Shown: piece by piece, positions 10,553 through 22,427 of the stretch
How positions within the stretch are numbered: the stretch's first letter is position 1
Layout of the letters: every line of letters begins with the position of its first letter
Source: Xenoacremonium recifei
Lineage: Eukaryota > Ascomycota > Sordariomycetes > Hypocreales > Nectriaceae
Assembly: GCA_012184525.1 (NCBI GenBank)
Contig: WOFQ01000034.1
Coordinates: 248,001-312,000, forward strand
DNA: 64,000 nt
Reading direction: 5' to 3'
Program-made: the position numbers and the translations under genes
Notes under the pieces: model-generated
What the model was told of the DNA's origin: nothing
The model's database searches: none
The model's input: the letters and a program-made list of their open reading frames with translations, nothing else

Positions 10553-12347
10553 CTATTTACTTCCATCCTTTGCCCACATCGGGGTAGGCACCATGCCAGT
10601 TTCCGACACATATTGATCCCAGAATTGAACGAGCCTATCCAGGATCTCGGGGTGTTCCTCAGCAAGATCCCTCATCTCGCTAGGGTCCTCTTCCACATTA
10701 TACAGCTCCCACCCGTCTTTGTTCTTCGAATAGGTCAACCACACAGCCTTCCAGGTCCCGTGGCGTATGGCTCTCTGGCCGAAGAGCTCCCAGCCGTGGA
10801 CATGAGTATCTTCTCCATGCACCGACACATCATCTGGACGCCTGGACGATAGATGCGGAACCCAAGACTTCCCTCTGGGAAGAGCAACATTCCGCCCGCG
10901 ATAAACAGACCCAGGATGCTCAACACCTGCTAGGTCTAGAAGGGTCGGCAAGATATCCATAACAGTAGTAAAATTATTACTGATGGCGCCGGCTTCCTTC
11001 TGTAGAGGTGGGTATCGGATGATGCAAGGACATCGAATACCACCCTCCAATGTCCAGCCTTTTAGACCTCTACTAGGGGCTGTGCCTGCATTAGCCCATC
11101 GAGGACCATACCATATAAACGAATCTTTATTGCCCAGATTGTCGGTTCTGTTGTCATAATACTTCTCAATGATAGTAGCCATGGTTCGTGGCCCTCCCAT
11201 AAGCTATCCAATCGCCATGCTGTCAGTAAGAGAACTAGCCAGATGGAAGATGCAAAGAGAAACCTACTGGTATGGCTTCCATTGCGGCCCCCTCAGCCCC
11301 GTTATCAGACATAAACAGGATGAATGTGTTATCTAGCTCGCCCGTAGACTCGAGGTAGTCGACAACGCGCCCCACGTTCTCATCTATTTGTTCAACCATG
11401 GCTGCATAAACCTCCATCGTCCGGGATGAACGAATCTTCTCCGCAGGAGACAGATCGTTCCAATGAGGTACCGATACTGGTAGAGTAGGTGGCGGGACTA
11501 TCGAATCTTTGGGGGCAAGCCCTAGCTCTTTCAGTCGCTCGACTCGTTTTTTGGTGAGGGCATCGGGTCCGTCATCGTATTTTCCAGCTACGTGATGTCA
11601 GAGTGGCCTCAAGACTCAGGAATATTTTAATTGTAGCATACCATATTTTTGTACTCTTTCTTTTGAGGCTTGAAGAGGCCAGTGAGGAGCTGTATATGTT
11701 AAACAGGCAAAGAATGGCTCATCTTTCTCTTCTGCTGTCCTGTCTGCGAAGTATTCCAACAGCCTATCCGTGAAAGTTTCAGTCGAAAAGAAGTTTTCCG
11801 GTAAGTCTGTCTTCATATCGAGAAACCTCTCACCCTCCATCCAATGACCCTCTGTTTTCAGAGCAGGAAAGAATACTTCGTCATCATCTAACTGAGGTTC
11901 CCAAGCATGGTGGTTCCCCGAGCCAGGTAAGAAGGAGAAATTCTTCTTGAACCCTCGCGAGCAAGGCGCATACTCCTTTGTAAGGCCCAAGTGCCACTTG
12001 CCTGATAGGACGGTGAAGTACCCAGCATCAGAGAGGATCTCAGGCAATGCAGCCGCCCGGTGGTTCAAGTATCCCTCGTAGCCAGGCTTATCCTTGAAGT
12101 AGTCCTTGAAGAATTGCATATGCTCCCACATGCAGCCGAGGCCGGCGATATGGCTGTCTGTGCCAGAGAACAGCATCGATCGAGTTGGCGAGCATGCAGA
12201 CGCTGTGTGGAAATTAGTCATGCGAAGACCTTCGCGAGCAATCCTCCCTAGATTGGGAGTGTTTATTTCTGAGCCATAGGGACTAGTATCACTGAACCCT
12301 AAGTCGTCAGCGACGATGATGAGGAAGTTGGGGCGTTTCTGCGCCAT
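10553..12347 (-). CDS. Arylsulfatase 2 (type I, formylglycine-dependent)
   Basis: Exons 11642-12347, 11268-11587 and 10553-11203 (introns of 54 and 64 bases) give 558 residues. I chose the ATG at 12347 because it has a strong CAACCATGG context and matches the start of arylsulfatase 1. An in-frame ATG at 12416 would add 23 residues. The Asp pair is at 14-15 (VADDLGFSD). CSPTR is at 52-56 and carries the cysteine to be converted to formylglycine. GKWHLG and SDNGAEG follow. The frame restores VQKYAGKYDDGPDAL at the first joint. As in copy 1, there is no signal peptide. The two proteins align along their length with many differences, so the duplication is old. The gene is divergent from the MAL-type sugar porter. 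Confidence 0.9.
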
Positions 12348-13035
12348 GGTTGCCGCGGTGTGGTCTGTGTTTCCTTCGCCAAATCCTCGTTGCGGTCCTG
12401 CGGTCTTTTCCGTCATTATTTATCACTTTTCTCGCGTCAAATCCTTCGAATGCAAGGGAAACTCCTATGGGCACTTGGTCAATCAAACGATTAACCTCCT
12501 CGACCGGGTTAATGTCCAGCGAGGTAATGACGCGAGAAGACCGTAGGCCGCCGATGCCGAGCTCTCGGGGCGTCTCCGATAACCGATCGGCCAAGGGAGG
12601 AATGCGTTGCCACGGAAGGATCAGCTGAATGAAGCGCCCGAGTGCCTATACTTTCTATCAATCTCATCTTCCGACTCCCTAGCCTAAAGCGACTGTGTAC
12701 CGAGCGCCTGTACTTTCCAAGATCTCGGTGTAGGTCTATTCCGATATTCCTCATGTCGGTGTAGCATTGCGCGATCACATTCTGAATCGCCCCGTGGCTA
12801 CCCCAGATCTTTCTTCTCGTCGTCCTCGCGTGGAGTTGAGTGCTCGCGCGGAGATGTTCGCGTGGAGATGTGCGGGGTGGCTACTCCGTAGTCTATACAG
12901 CCCTCTATTACCGGTTCGGCTATATAAATCCCTAGGCCGTAGGATCGTCGTTCAAGATCACCCTGCGTCTACCTTCAGAGTCTCTCTAATATAGCATTCC
13001 TCAACTTGCAGCAGCTTTTCACTCTGACCAGCACA
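12348..13035. promoter_or_regulatory. Divergent promoter of arylsulfatase 2 and sugar porter
   Basis: This is a 688-base gap with no further gene. A TATATAAAT box at 12919-12927 lies about 110 bases before the sugar-porter ATG. Clustered CreA-type sites are listed separately at 12830-12877. Confidence 0.55.
12830..12877 (+). promoter_or_regulatory. Cluster of four CreA/CRE1-type SYGGRG sites
   Basis: Exact matches to the SYGGRG consensus lie at 12830-12835 (GTGGAG), 12848-12853 (GCGGAG), 12862-12867 (GTGGAG) and 12872-12877 (GCGGGG), all on the plus strand within 48 bases. They sit just upstream of the TATA box of the sugar porter. Closely spaced sites of this kind are what CreA needs for carbon catabolite repression. 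Function is inferred from spacing and position. Confidence 0.6.
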
Positions 13036-15037
13036 ATGGAGGACGCCTCGAAGGACGTGCCAGCTACCGTGAATCATATCGAACATGAAGGCCATCTGGC
13101 AAATCAGCTCGAACATGATGAAAGCGCCATACAGACGATGAAGCGTCACCCCAAGCTTTGTCTTTGGTGCATTTACTCTCTGTGGATTCTAATTCTTAAC
13201 TCGTTCGAAAACCAGGCTTCCGGATCTGTTCTTGGTATGTCACGGACTCCGACGCCTTGACTTGCAACTCTTTAAACGCTTACCACTCTGCTTAGGCATC
13301 CCGGAGTTTCGAAAGGACTTTGGTTCTTCTTACGATGGATCGTATGTACTGCCTGCCAACTGGCAGGGTGCCTTCAGCGGAGGGCCAGTTGCTTCGTAAG
13401 TTTTGACCCAGTGCTTTATGTCTCTTCTCAAGCCTGTTGCTAATGCGATATTCTATCTCCATCAGTACTGTAATCGGCGCTATGGCCTTCGCCTGGCTCT
13501 CAGACAGATTCGGCCGCAAACCCTCCTACTTCGTAGCTTTTATGTTCTCTATTGCCGGAGTCACTGCTGAGGTAGTCGCGACAACGAACGCCGTGTTCTT
13601 CGCCGGAAAATTTATTAACGGCTTTGCTCTTGGAGGGTTTCTGTCAGTCTGCTTCACCTACATCAGCGAGATTGTGACCACCTCCTTGCGTGGAATAATG
13701 ATGTCTGCTGTATCCTTGTCCTTCTCATTCGGCCCTTTCATCGTCGCTCTGATTGTCAAGAGGACTGGTACGTTACTCTGCTAAGCCTTCAGATCCCTGC
13801 TTTCTCACATGACCTCCAGGAACATTGGAATCGCGCTGGGCATACAGAGCGCCACTAGCCTCCCAGTACGGCATTCAAGCTGTTGCCCTTGCCGGGTGGT
13901 TCTTCATGCCCGAGGTATCACACCATTCAGACACTATTGACAACACGGACACTGACTTCACGTCTTAGTCACCATGGTGGTGCGTCAGCCAGGGCAAGAA
14001 TGAAAAGGCCAAGCGCTCTCTCCACAAGCTCGGATTCTCGGGAGAGGTTGTAGAACAGAAGATTGCGGCTATCTCACTCACCCTCGAACAGGTAAACCTC
14101 CCGCGAGTACCGTCCGTTCAATGGCCTAACATGTTGTCATTAGGCCCGTCACGAAGCCGCCGGTGCTACATTCATCGACTGTTTTCGAGGAACTAACTTG
14201 CGAAGAACGATCATCTCTATCGCCCCTCTCTCTATACAAGCCCTCTCTGGAATCTTCTTCATTAGTTCTTATGCAACCTATTATTACCAACTTGCGGGAT
14301 ACTCGACCAGAGAGTCATATATACTCCAAGTTATCCAGCAGGTCATGTCGATGTCTGGAAATATCACGGCTTGGTACACGATAGAGAAAATCGGACGTCG
14401 CAGATTGGCGTTCTGGGGCCTCTTTATTAACACCGCTATCTTGTTTGCCATCGGTGGGCTCGGCGTGAACGGCTCTCCTACCTGTCTCAAAGGCAAGACT
14501 CCATTTTAGTACTCTACCTAGCCTTTGTTACTTGCTAACCGATAGCACCAGCGTCCTGTGCCCTGATGCTCCTTTACTGTTTCGTGGCGAATGCCTCAAT
14601 TGGAGCAGCTGCTCATGTTATTTTGGCTGAGGTCTCTACTGCACGTCTACGGAACAAGACTCTAGCCATTGGAAACAGTCTGCAAAACCTCATTTATGTA
14701 AGCAGACTTCATTCCTAATTGCGCCGTATACTGGTGTATCTCTAACCATTGAGCTTAGTTAATGTGGTCTTTTGTCCTCCCATATCTTTTTAACCCCAAC
14801 CATGCGAACCTTGGGGCAAAATTAGCCTTCATCTTCGCTGGTTTGGCTGTCATCTCTCTGTGTTATCTCTGGGTCTATCAGGTTGAACCTAAAGGTCGCA
14901 CTTACGAAGAATTGGACGAGCTGTTTCAGAAGAAGGTTGCTCGCAAGGATTTCGCTACTTTTATCACGGAAGCGCAGCTCAAGGGGGAGAATGCAAAGCA
15001 GGAAGAGGAGCATGCGGTTTCCAAGATGGTTGACTGA
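13036..15037 (+). CDS. MFS sugar porter, MAL/alpha-glucoside-permease type
   Basis: Eight exons (13036-13234, 13296-13395, 13466-13767, 13820-13914, 13969-14091, 14144-14492, 14546-14697, 14759-15037) give 532 residues. The frame is continuous across all seven joints. Intron 6 uses a GC donor (AAAG|GCAAGA), because the GT alternatives give a stop or lose conserved residues. DRFGRKP after helix 2, PESPWW before the central loop, IGRRR, and VEPKGRTYEELDELF at the C-terminus are sugar-porter signatures. LASQYGIQAVALAGWFFMPE and the C-terminal LRNKTLAIGNSLQNL resemble MAL-type disaccharide permeases. It is divergent from arylsulfatase 2 and convergent with a Zn2Cys6 regulator. CreA-type sites upstream suggest glucose repression. 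Confidence 0.85.
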
Positions 15038-15137
15038 AGTCATGCCCATGATGAGATAAAATGGACCGTTATCATAGTAAATAATATTACTATTAATCGT
15101 CGCTCTAATTTGAACTTGATGTAAAATGTGCATTATG

Positions 15138-17707
15138 TTAGAGAGGGTTTTCAATGAGCAGATGTGTTTTCTCGCGTAATACGGTTGCGATGTGAAGCAT
15201 GCCTTCAACACATGAACCCGGGAAAGCCCACTCTGATAGAATGGATAAGGCCTTGGATTGAAGAGAGTGAATGTCTCTGACTTCGCAAGATAGCAGGTGA
15301 TTATGCGCCCCTAACGTCAGCATAATAATACAAGCAAACACTCTAGTGCAAACGGTGGTCAGTTAAAAGCTGGAAATCGAAGGAGTGCAGGGAAATGATG
15401 CGGAAACCTCGCGGAAAATAAGGGAGGGCAAAATTAATACTGAAGGGCAACATCTTTTGACATCGGGTAAGTGAGATGGGTGTGGTGGCTTGATGCTGAA
15501 CTTACGCATGTAGGGTACTCTCTAAAGAACCACAAGAATCACCAATCCTATAGGGAGACGCTCTTAGAAACTCTCTACAGTGGTGCAAGCATTTGACGGC
15601 ATTGTTCACAGTATCTTCTGGCGTTTCGGCGCCCTCCGGAAGGGCACAAACATGGAATAAATAAGGTCTGTAGATGATGTGACCGGAGGCATTGTAGCGG
15701 AGCAAGAGCAATGCCTCGTGAACAGATGGCGTGGGTTCATCGAGACGCGGTCGTATGCCTACTGGGAGAACGCTGTACCAGGCTTGTAATTGACGGCTGA
15801 GCTCCTCGGTCACGCCTGTCAGAGGCAGCTGAGGCACAGAGGCGGCAAGATCACGAGCCATCGTTCCCAGCGTCGAATCTACTGCAGACGGAGAGGCGCC
15901 GAGTCCGCTCTGCTGAGCGACTGCGGTGTCATAGACGACATAGTGTACGCGATTGAGGAGGCGTCGCGCAGACAAGTTGGCAAGCCAGGCCATCATGTTC
16001 TTCTCGGGTGGATTTCCACAATCAGGATACGGGAGCTTCTCAACCACGTGTTCGACACCACTCCGCGGGAGGTGGTACTCTGCAAGAAGGTCACTATAGT
16101 ATTAGTGATTAGCTGGGCTGAGCCTTGTATCAAGAATCTAGTGTCGGTAGGAAGGTCAAGTCTCACCATTCATGCAAGAATATTGCCCAAAGTAAGCGTA
16201 ACATTGCTTCGTGCTCATTAGGCTTTACCCTGCGTCCGACGGTGTGCTGTCTTGGGTAGAAAGTTAGCTAGAGCTCCAGCATTGATGCACCATTCGGGTT
16301 ATTTAAGCTTGAAACCAGTAAGCATACCGTATCATAAATTGCTGTACCGCCGTTGAGGCCATGTGGAGGAACTTGGCAGCGACTAGAGGCCGGCAGAGAT
16401 ATCCGTAATAGAGCGCGAGCAGATACAGAGTTTGCGGCAACAGTAGGTCGTCACCGCTGTACTGCATCCATTCTTGCAAGGCAACTTGAGCGCAGGACTC
16501 TACTAAGCGAGCACTGTCGATTGTTTCCACCGTGACTAGGTCGCGCTGAGTACGTGACACACTTCCGAGAGCCAAGGTAGTGTAAAGCCTTGCACGCATT
16601 AGGGGCAAAGGGAACGTGCCCGAGGCTTCCAGGCTGCCAACCAGGTCCCGCAGCTCGCGGATAGCATTGTTATCAAAGACGCAGTATTGTGAGTTGACGT
16701 TAGACACGAAGGCATCCAGAAGGTCTTCGTGCCCCCTGTCGTCTACGACCAGGGGAATCAGGGCGTCGATGTCCACCTCAGCAAACGGAGTTGATGCCGC
16801 CTGACACTTAGACCATACGGGCGGACGCCTTGACTCGTTTCGCAGGAACAAGTCAGCGGGATATCTTCCGAGCAGGTCACGCACCGACGGCACTTGAAGA
16901 AGGCCACCAGTCGTTGTGGAGTGCCACATGGGGATGATCATGACACCTTGAGACAAGCCGCTCCTGTCCTCGTGGTAATTCAGCTCCTGCATTACTTGCA
17001 GGTGACCAGAAACGGGTGCATCGACGGGAACGTCGGACAGATTTCCAGACGGAGAAGGCTCTGCAGCGCCCATGGGTAGGCCCACGGCGGGAAGCTGGCG
17101 AGGCTGCCGACCTTGAGGACCATGTGCTGTGCTCACATAACTTGGCGATGATTCCGCGACACAGTTAATAGAGTCATTGTATGCGCCGGGCCATATATCT
17201 CCTTGTTGTTGTTGTTCTTGTCGTAACTGGGTGGATGGAGCGATAATGGATTCCTCGAGGCGATCCAGCCGTTGGAGGATATCTTCAAAACGTGCTGTCT
17301 CAGCATCGTGTCTGCGACAAGGGCGTTGCTCTGGTCAGCGGTTCTGTTAGAGTAACGACACGGAAACAAGGACGTTGGAAGGATATGACATTAATTAATG
17401 GTTGCAAAATACCTTTCCTGTTCTGTCTCCTGGTAATGGCATTCGCGATCTGTCTCTAGGCAGAGAGTGCATGTAGGGCGTCCCCCGTTGCATTTGCGTT
17501 TGCTGTATCAGACATTTGTTAGCCAGAAGAACAACATTTCGACTAGGAGCAGTAATGGACGCATGCTTTGCCACGCATGAATTGAGCAACGCTACCAGCT
17601 ATAGCAATTCCGATCCATCAAGGGAGGCGGGGAAGAGAAGGGGGGCATTACCGTCTACGACAATAATCGCATGCTACGGCGGCTCGTTTGCCGCTTTTTG
17701 CGCTCAT
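15138..17707 (-). CDS. Zn2Cys6 transcription factor
   Basis: Six exons (17652-17707, 17413-17502, 16328-17311, 16167-16229, 15506-16093, 15138-15342) give 661 residues. The zinc cluster (CDYCRRRKRKC, NGGRPT, CTLCLETDREC) is split by the first intron inside the third Arg codon. The fourth exon plus the next restores NEHEAMLRLLWAIFLHECDL, the usual fungal regulator signature. The last exon ends LSILSEWAFPGSCVEG, a typical C-terminal helix. The intron before the last exon is about 163 bases and is the least certain joint. The gene is convergent with the sugar porter, only 100 bases apart, and may regulate it. Confidence 0.8.
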
Positions 17708-18116
17708 GGTTGGCCTGGGGAGATCAATCAGAGACCGGAGGCGGGGAGTATCCGAGTATGGGAGGAGTAAGGAATTAAGCCGAGGGGCAAATCCTCGCGG
17801 CGGGAAGCTCTCCGCCTGTTCCGCGCGGTCGAACTCCACAGGTAAAAAAGTGTCTCTTTACATTAGCACGCCCGATATGCAAAAGCGGAGAAACAGGAGA
17901 TAAGAGCACAATATCAGGTCGTTGGAATGACTCGCTCAAAACCTCCGCAACAGCCCGAGGCGGCGCCAGTTCCGCCGCCCCTCTCCGAGTGCCTCCTACT
18001 AAACCTAACTCTGCGACTTGACATTTTGCTTTCACGAGTCAATGTGACACGGTCACGAAATAAGTCCTTCTTTATGAGATATATGAATAGCTTGATTAAT
18101 AGTCAGGAATTTTGAA
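17708..18116. other. Intergenic gap, regulator upstream side
   Basis: These 409 bases between the regulator start and the 3' end of the next transporter hold no gene I recognise. The stretch is GC-rich near 17750-17830 and presumably holds the regulator promoter. Confidence 0.4.
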
Positions 18117-19867
18117 CTAGTATACGTATCTAAACTCTGGGATTTCACGGTCCGTCTTGTCCTCCAAGTTAATCATGACTTGCTCGTGGCCTTCCGCCGT
18201 TTCAGAGACGACGTGAGCATGGTCCCGTCGCCGGTTCTCCCAGATCAAATAGCCTCGCCAAACAATGCAAGTGAGTAGACCAAAGCCAAAAGAAACCACC
18301 ATCGCGAGGAAGCCTGAGTGGTACGTTGGGGCCTCCCTAGCGAAGAACAGTTGTGGGCCAATGATGTTTCCCACGCAGTAAGCAATAAATGACTTTGGTA
18401 ATTAGTGAATTGTTAGGACGAAAAGGCAGTTGAAGAACGACTTACCACTGCATTTACAGTCGTCTTCTTTGTAAACCCACCGATATTACCCGACGTCATC
18501 GACAAGACCAAAGGAAAATTTGCGCTGTATGCCATAGTCACGCAGTATCCTCCATATCGTGCCCAACGATGACTCGCAGGGAGTTGACTGATCATGCTTG
18601 TGCCCACAATTGCAAGAATGAAGTCGCACATGAGGAAATAAGTTCGACAATTGGGCAGATATGCACTACCCGTGGTCCCCACGAGCACGAGAACCAATTG
18701 GACGATGTAACTTGCACTTTGTAAGAGGAGAGTCGGGAAGGTGCCGAATCCAAGTCCTTTAAGGATAAGAGAGCCAAACTAAGAAGCATTGGTGAACTGT
18801 AAACCAATATAAAGGTATTCGGCCTTGATACGTACACTTGACATTCCACCATTGGGAATATTCCCGGAGAGCTGGATTAACGCAATGAACCACGTGTTAG
18901 GGTCCAAAAGGGCTTCCCGGCACTGAGACCACTTGAACTGATCGCTCTTGATTCCCGTCATGTTCTCCTGGACTCGAATTACGGACTTATTACGGTCTTC
19001 GTCGTTCAGGAACCAAGCTGTCATGGGTACGTCTGGTAGCAAGGTGAAGATCGCAATCGACCAAGCAACAGTAGCCCCTCCGAAGATGAGGAACATAGCC
19101 TGTACTTGATGTCAGCAAGAGATGAATAAGAGATGAATAAACCAGCAGGCGAGGCATCCTAAATAATACCTTCCATGAAGAAATAGTATCTATATGACCG
19201 ATTCCATATGCTGCAATCCCGCCGAAGATTCCCGCAATACTATTTCCAACATACCAGCCAGCCATGCGGAGCGGTTGTTCTGATCTCCTGTACCACATAG
19301 AGATAATAACTGTCAGACCAGGAGCAATTGGTGCTTCTGCAACTCCTAGGATCAATCGGATAGATAAAAGACCAGCAGCGTTGGATACCGCTGCAGTCAA
19401 CATGAGCACTATACCCCAGAAAACACTATGCGCTGGCGTCAGCAGAATTTGAGGCAATTGTCGACGGCTCTTGACTTACACTGCAAATGCAATGGTTTTT
19501 GCAACCCGAAATCGGACCATGATGAAACCTGCGGGATACGAGGCTACAAGGTATCCGAAATAGTATATGCTACTGGCCCAAGAGAAATCGTCTCCTTTCA
19601 AGGATAAGTCTTCGCTGAGGTTCATCACGGCCGAAAACCCGAGGGCAGATTTATCCAAGAACTGGAACATGTACGAAACTGCCATAATCGGGAGAAGACT
19701 AATATTATGCGTAAATGATTGAGCCTCGGAATGGGAGTAGGTCATACTTACTAGCTATCGATCTTTCGAAGAAGACGTTTGTTTTCCTCTGAGCTAAGAT
19801 CGTCCAAAATGATGCCATTGGCACCATCTCCAGTGGGTTTGGAATCCTGGGTTGACTTCTCAGCCAT
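18117..19867 (-). CDS. MFS transporter, Dal5-like anion:cation symporter family
   Basis: Six exons (19752-19867, 19480-19698, 19170-19425, 18836-19099, 18446-18778, 18117-18392) give 487 residues with a continuous frame. The N-terminal helix motif YMFQFLDKSALGFS and LLSIRLILGVAEAPIAPGL are hallmarks of the allantoate-permease family. The central loop carries LLPDVPMTAWFLNDEDR. The C-terminal half has GNIGGFTKKTT and YCVGNIIGPQLF. The protein should sit in the plasma membrane and import an organic anion or amide. It is divergent, across 640 bases, from an M20 amidohydrolase, which suggests that the pair takes up and hydrolyses the same substrate (inference). Substrate unknown. Confidence 0.87.
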
Positions 19868-20507
19868 CTTCGGCGAAAGCTTGTTTGAAAAGTTGGAGGG
19901 CGATTTTTAGAGCGGAACCTATGGTGGCAATACTTCGTTCAGTTGATGAAGGAGATGAAGAGTCTTGTTGCATAGAAAACCCCGACCGAGTCACATCTTT
20001 ACAGTCTCGAAATCACTCGGTGTCAAGGAAGGTTCTGGCGGCCGCCCTCACATGGATCCATGTCTCCGCCCCCGCGACCCCTCAGACATATCTTAGCTTT
20101 GTGGCTGAGATGTTCACCGGGTTGAAAAATCCGAATTGGTGGGATCAGCAAATCGGCAAGACCATGTGTCTGCCCTGGATAAGCAATACTAAACGTAAAT
20201 ATTTGGTTATGCTATGTTGGCTCTGGACTGACCGATGCTAAAACCGATCACCTTTCGAGTTTAGTCTGCGGGATCGGCAAACCTAAGCCAGCAAACGTAA
20301 CCATGCAGTTATGTAACCTCGGTTCTGGACTGACTGATCCTTTGCCAACCCTTCGTCACTTACAAGAAGCAGGAGAGTATCCGGAATACTTAGTTGTTCA
20401 GACATGGCAAGCCACTTAACACGCGTGCTAACCCAACATCGAGGCATTCACGACATTGGAGTCCATCTTCTTGCCTCCTTTCAAGAATAGACTATCAAGC
20501 TCTGGAC
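19868..20507. promoter_or_regulatory. Divergent promoter of Dal5-like transporter and M20 amidohydrolase
   Basis: These 640 bases hold no further gene. GATA elements (for example CTTATC/GATAAG near 20175-20180) occur, which would suit nitrogen control of an amide-use pair, but single GATA sites are common by chance. Confidence 0.35.
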
Positions 20508-21824
20508 ATGGGAATTTTCCATTTGGACTCGGCGAAAATGATCGATGAGGTGTACAAGCTTGTAGATTGCCGCATCAATGAGCTGAGCGATGACATCCGA
20601 GAGAAAATAAGCAAATTCCTACATGAAAATCCCGAACTAGCCTACGAAGAGATCCTTGCGCACGACACGCTCTCTACCTATCTGGAAAACATAGGCTTCA
20701 AAGTCAAACGCAGCACATATGGTTTGAAGACAAGTTTTGAAGCATGCCTGGGCGAGGAGGGGCGCCTTGTCATCTTCTGCTGCGAGTATGATGCGTTGCC
20801 AGGGATCGGGCATGCGTGTGGTCACAATCTTATCGCCGCTTCCTCGATGGCCGCATTCTTGGGCACGGCTCATGCGATCACAAGTCTCAAAATTCCAGGT
20901 CGTCTGCGGATTTTGGGCACCCCTGCTGAGGAGAGAGGAGGCGGCAAGATGGACCTCATCAAGAATGGGGCATTTGATCCGAGAGAGGATGTGGCTGCCG
21001 CTATCATGTGTCACCCTCTTTCTCAGAACTCATTTCCCACGATGTCTTCAGGCTCATACTCCGGACTCGCAGGTCTCCGGTTCATTGCAAACCACAATTT
21101 CACCGTGGAGTTCCGGGGGAAAACAGCACATGCTGCTGGCGAGCCTTGGAACGGCACCAACGCATTGGACGCCGCGGTAGCAGCCTATAACAATGCGGCC
21201 CTTCTCCGACAACAGATTCGTCCCGATGAAAGGATCCATGCTATCATCGACGAGGGTGGTGTGGCCGTTAATGTCATTTGCGAATATGCGAGGATGAGAT
21301 GGGGCGTCAGAGCACCAACCCTAGCCCGTTCTGAAGCTTTACGTGCGCGGGTTATAAAATGCATCGAGGCTGCAGCAACAGCAACAGGTTGTACCCATGA
21401 GTTGAGCTAGTCCGTCCCCTTCGCTCAGTAACATCCTTGATAATCTGCTGACACACGGTGAAGTCTACCAGCCACAGCTAATCTTCGAGTAAACGAAACA
21501 CTATGCAGAACGTACGTTGATGACATGGCGCGATTTGGAGAGAGAGTGCAGCTCAATCAAGAGCGAGCGTATAACGCATCAACTGATATGGGCAACGTAT
21601 CTCATTTCGTTCCCAGTTTTCATGGAGCATTTGCCGTCCCTACACCGCCGGGTGTTGCGATCCATAGTCCGCAATTTGCTGCCGCTGCAGCCACGGCGGA
21701 GGGTCATAATAGCGCAATGCAGAGTGCAAAGGGGATGGCTATGCTTGCATGTAGGGTCTTTTTAGATGATAATGTAGCAGAAGGATCAAGACGCGACTTT
21801 GAACAGGTAGACTGTGGGGAGTGA
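20508..21824 (+). CDS. M20-family amidohydrolase (M20D2/ACY1L2-like)
   Basis: Exon 1 runs from 20508 to about 21400 and exon 2 from about 21464 to 21824, giving about 417 residues. The intron joint is uncertain: a donor at 21401 with an acceptor at 21463 keeps frame and has a GCTGAC branch site, but a donor at 21388 is also possible. Metal-ligand motifs are CEYDALPGIGHACGHN, GTPAEERGGGK and a late GNVSHFVPSFHGAF segment. The dimerisation region reads FRGKTAHAAGEPWNGTNALD. Enzymes of this group cut amide bonds in N-acyl amino acids, dipeptides or beta-alanyl compounds in the cytosol. There is no signal peptide. It is divergent from a Dal5-like transporter, so it probably acts on an imported amide. 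Confidence 0.85.
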
Positions 21825-22427
21825 ATGAATAAAACTAGGAAAAGAAAGTAACTATAGATTCAAAGACATTCTTTTCATTCGATAGATCCATCTTGGACAC
21901 AGACTTCAAACTGTCGTTTGTAGGCAAGAGGCTATTAATGGCTGCTCTGAAGAAAACCTTGGCTACTCTACTCTCAAGTAGGCAACCTAATTACCCAAAA
22001 CTGGTTCATGAATGGGACCCGGTATCTAAATTATGGGCCACAAATAATGCGCTGCAATTTAATCCATCTCCTAAGGCTCCATTATGCGGAGAAATCTTCA
22101 AGTCTTGAGTTGAATGAATTCTCAAGGACGATCGCCGACAGCTGGCTACGTCGGCGCCGACAAAGTGGATCCATCTCCGAAACCTTCGGCGCCGACAAGT
22201 GGGTCTATCGCCGAAAGTGTCGGCTCCTACGACAGTCTGTTGTGTCGCCTGAATTACAGCTTCTGACGTCCTGAGATGCTCTGACCGAAACCTTGACGGG
22301 GCGATATCATACCGCCTGTATAGCTTCTATGGTATAAAAGGCTGGCCTGCCCCAGTCTGGGTGCTGAGTCTGGAGACAACTTCACCCAACAGAACTTCTT
22401 TAATTCTTCCACTTCACAAAATTCACA
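21825..22427. promoter_or_regulatory. Promoter of the Cys-type alpha/beta hydrolase
   Basis: The gap is 603 bases without a gene. It contains an array of CCG/CGG palindromes at 22133-22223 (listed separately) and a TATAAA box at 22333-22338, about 90 bases before the ATG. Confidence 0.6.
22133..22223. promoter_or_regulatory. Array of three CCG/CGG inverted repeats
   Basis: CGCCGAC (22133-22139) pairs with GTCGGCG (22150-22156) across 10 bases. CCGAA and TTCGG (22177-22189) pair across 3 bases. CCGA and TCGG (22211-22223) pair across 5 bases. TCGGCGCCGACAA also occurs twice, at 22151-22163 and 22186-22198. Everted or inverted CGG triplets are the usual targets of Zn2Cys6 dimers. The Zn2Cys6 gene at 23874-25979, next but one, is the natural candidate. 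Confidence 0.6.

Noticed and set aside
15506..16093. Ending the 15138-17707 regulator at the stop just after this exon (15502)
   Set aside because: A GTAAGT donor lies exactly there, and a further exon at 15138-15342 supplies a normal C-terminal helix in frame.
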